The notes under the pieces are model-generated. The model was not told where the DNA came from. It searched no databases and saw only the letters and a program-made list of their open reading frames with translations. The position numbers were made by a program, and so were the translations under genes. This document shows, piece after piece, positions 63,001-64,000 of a DNA stretch of 64,000 nt (the first letter of the stretch is position 1; every line of letters begins with the position of its first letter). Source of the stretch: Hormoscilla sp. GM7CHS1pb (GTDB taxonomy: Bacteria > Cyanobacteriota > Cyanobacteriia > Cyanobacteriales > Desertifilaceae); NCBI GenBank assembly GCA_014323675.1, contig JACONN010000006.1:62001-126000 (forward strand). Reading direction: 5' to 3'.

Positions 63001-63543
63001 TTCTAAATCATGATATAATTGAGAGAATTCTGTGGTGAGGTGCTGTCGAAATTCATGGCCAATTAGGCAACGACTGGCAATAAACACCGTTAATTCATTC
63101 ATCGCCGCGAGTAAGTCTACTTCTCCTGACTCTCCCCAAGTCTCAAAATAGGCTTTTGCTTCTGTGGCCATAAATCCAGCATAGGCTTGCATCCGTTCTT
63201 CTCGCAGGGCCGGAAAGACAAACCCAAGCTGTTCGCTCATTCTATCGGGGGTCGTGTCATAGGCAATCCCTTTACCAAAAATCGGTACCATAAATTGATA
63301 CGCCTCTTTCTGACTCAACTGGTCGTCAGGGGCGCGAAAAAAGGCTTCGTTCGCTTTCGGTCCCGTTAATAACGTAACCTGAGAACCTGCTAATAAAAAT
63401 GAGAAAATTTCTCCAAATTTCTCCTGTCCTCGTTGCAGAAAATTAATTGGATTACGTTGTAACTCTAAAGCGTATCCTAAATAAGGCAACCCTCCAGGCA
63501 TCATCGGAGGTGTTTTCTTTTCAGAAATTGTACTGGTTGTCAT
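60092..63543 (-). CDS. CYP51-like cytochrome P450, split by a group II intron
   Basis: A P450 of about 453 residues. Exon 1 is 63543-62199 and exon 2 is 60105-60092 (ending PKPD and a stop). ATG 63543 (MTTSTISEKKTPPM) is preferred to an upstream TTG. CYP51-like marks: LLFAGQHTSAVLAAW in the I helix, the ExxR region IKEAERLRPPLIMLIRK, SPAVCHRLPDCFHFPNRYDP and the heme loop LIGFGGGRHRCIGQAFAY with the Cys ligand near residue 398, then VVGPRQPCLIRYR. Read without splicing the frame ends VRNVRV and is nearly normal, so even unspliced mRNA would give an almost full enzyme. CYP51 is sterol 14-demethylase in other organisms; the substrate here is unknown. Confidence 0.9.
60243..60355 (-). mobile_element. 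MITE copy C (113 bp) with 8-bp target duplication
   Basis: Reverse complement of copies A and B with no differences seen. Flanked by CATGAAAT at 60235-60242 and 60356-60363. It lies in the outer intron upstream of domain V. Confidence 0.92.
60455..61454 (-). mobile_element. Inner ORF-less group II intron
   Basis: Exactly 1000 bases. It begins GTGCGGAACTAAGGGG at 61454 and ends CGACCCCAAC at 60455. Removing it joins GAGTGCATA to CAACGGGTTTT in the outer copy, which matches GAGTGCAGTCAACGGGTTTT at the same place in the inner copy itself, so the ends are well defined. Its domain V-like segment is at 60496-60530, with a changed lower strand (GAGCCTCC), so ribozyme activity is uncertain. Confidence 0.87.
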
Positions 63544-63591
63544 GGTTCTTAATTTCAATGTTCTTTGGGGGGCAATTTAAATAAATCTATT

Positions 63592-64000
63592 TTATTTAGA
63601 GGCAATTAAACCTCTGCGGAGAAAGTCATCATAAGCGGATTGAATGCTGGCTTTAATGCTGGTTGGTTGATAGTCGAGTTCGTTTTTGGCTTTGCTAATA
63701 TCTGCACGGCGGTGCATTCGCAGGATGCGAACCGCACCAGAAGTAAAACGTCTGGGTACATTGGGGAAAAAGCGGGGTAAAACAAAATCGGCGACTTCCG
63801 CAATGCCTGACATAATTGGCCCAGGAATTCTTATAGATGGCCGATCGCGTCCTGTCACCTCCTCAAATATATCCATTAACTCATCAACCGTGAGAAATTG
63901 GCTACTAAAGATATACTTTTGTCCCGGTCTTCCTTTGGACATCGCCAAAATGTGACCTTCCACAATATCCCTAACAGCAACAAACTCAAATCCCCCAGGG
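63592..64000 (-). CDS. NAD-dependent epimerase/3beta-HSD-like protein (5' end outside window)
   Basis: The C-terminal 136 residues of an extended short-chain dehydrogenase: PGGFEFVAVRDIVEGHILAM, GRPGQKYIFSSQFLTVDELM, EVTGRDRPSIRIPGPIMSGI, then RRADISKAKNELDYQPTSIK and a C-terminal helix. This matches the NAD-epimerase/dihydroflavonol reductase/3beta-hydroxysteroid dehydrogenase group, including hopanoid-type HpnA-like proteins. The frame is open to base 64000. It is followed, 48 bases on, by the P450, so the two are likely co-transcribed. A substrate-ketone or C-4 demethylation reductase role would fit the cluster but is inference. Confidence 0.87.
   Translation of the reverse strand, partial: PGGFEFVAVRDIVEGHILAMSKGRPGQKYIFSSQFLTVDELMDIFEEVTGRDRPSIRIPGPIMSGIAEVADFVLPRFFPNVPRRFTSGAVRILRMHRRADISKAKNELDYQPTSIKASIQSAYDDFLRRGLIASK

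Noticed and set aside
62176..63558. P450 as an uninterrupted gene ending VRNVRV at 62176
   Set aside because: The frame can be read that way, but the last residues come from the intron 5' end (GTGTGCG). The intron boundary and the exon at 60092-60105 explain the end better.

Overview
The window looks like a chromosomal segment of a filamentous, oxygenic cyanobacterium. It is dense in the GCGATCGC (HIP1-type) octamer, carries photosynthesis genes (psbO, psaE, ndhO), a cyanobacterial group 3 sigma factor (sigF-like) and many small cyanobacteria-restricted proteins. The abundance of Uma2 nucleases, toxin-antitoxin relics, group II introns, palindromic repeats and broken genes suggests a large, repeat-rich Oscillatoriales-type genome. 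I cannot name the genus.

Layout. 1-8 kb: a small membrane protein running off the edge, a UbiB/ABC1 kinase-like protein, a long spacer with a possible structured RNA, a DedA membrane protein, a TolC outer-membrane channel (with a palindrome nested inside a palindrome in its coding sequence) and a DegT/DnrJ aminotransferase. 8-17 kb: an IS4-type relic, a frameshifted NAD(P)HX repair gene, relics of a Cys/Met PLP enzyme and a diguanylate cyclase, then psbO, sigF, a pilus-type lipoprotein, a MORN protein, psaE and mutM. 17.3-20 kb: ndhO split by a complete 2.4-kb group II intron whose exons rejoin in frame. 20.2-24.2 kb: a compact three-gene cassette (winged-helix protein, P-loop ATPase, DUF1802-like/PD-(D/E)XK nuclease), the best candidate for an uncharacterised, perhaps defensive, system. 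24-33 kb: a repeat-rich accessory zone with toxin-antitoxin-like pairs, a STAND ATPase relic, a restriction-type nuclease, a ROK kinase, a hydrolase and Uma2. 33-45 kb: housekeeping genes (moaE, ferredoxin, valine-pyruvate transaminase-like, rimM) mixed with relics, UPF0175/PIN and VapBC-like modules. 45-54 kb: an HlyD-type adaptor and RND pump (the TolC at 4.8-6.7 kb could be their outer-membrane partner), a class V aminotransferase, an IS630 relic interrupted by an ISL3-like element, and a hybrid kinase relic. 54-58 kb: a TM0106-type nuclease, a GNAT, tRNA-Asp(GTC), minisatellites, and an FmdB-like gene broken by a MITE and an intron fragment. 58.9-64 kb: a minus-strand cluster of NAD-dependent epimerase/3beta-HSD-like, CYP51-like P450 and Rieske oxygenase genes. 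The P450 is split near its 3' end by an ORF-less group II intron that contains a second ORF-less intron and a MITE.

Two themes stand out. First, mobile elements with readable boundaries: a 113-bp MITE in three identical full copies, each with its own perfect 8-bp target duplication; an ISL3-like element with an 8-bp duplication; and three group II introns whose ends can be set by exon restoration or by comparing copies. Second, many genes are broken by one base, usually loss of one G or C in a short run. That may be real decay but also fits consensus sequencing error, so broken genes here should be confirmed with raw reads.
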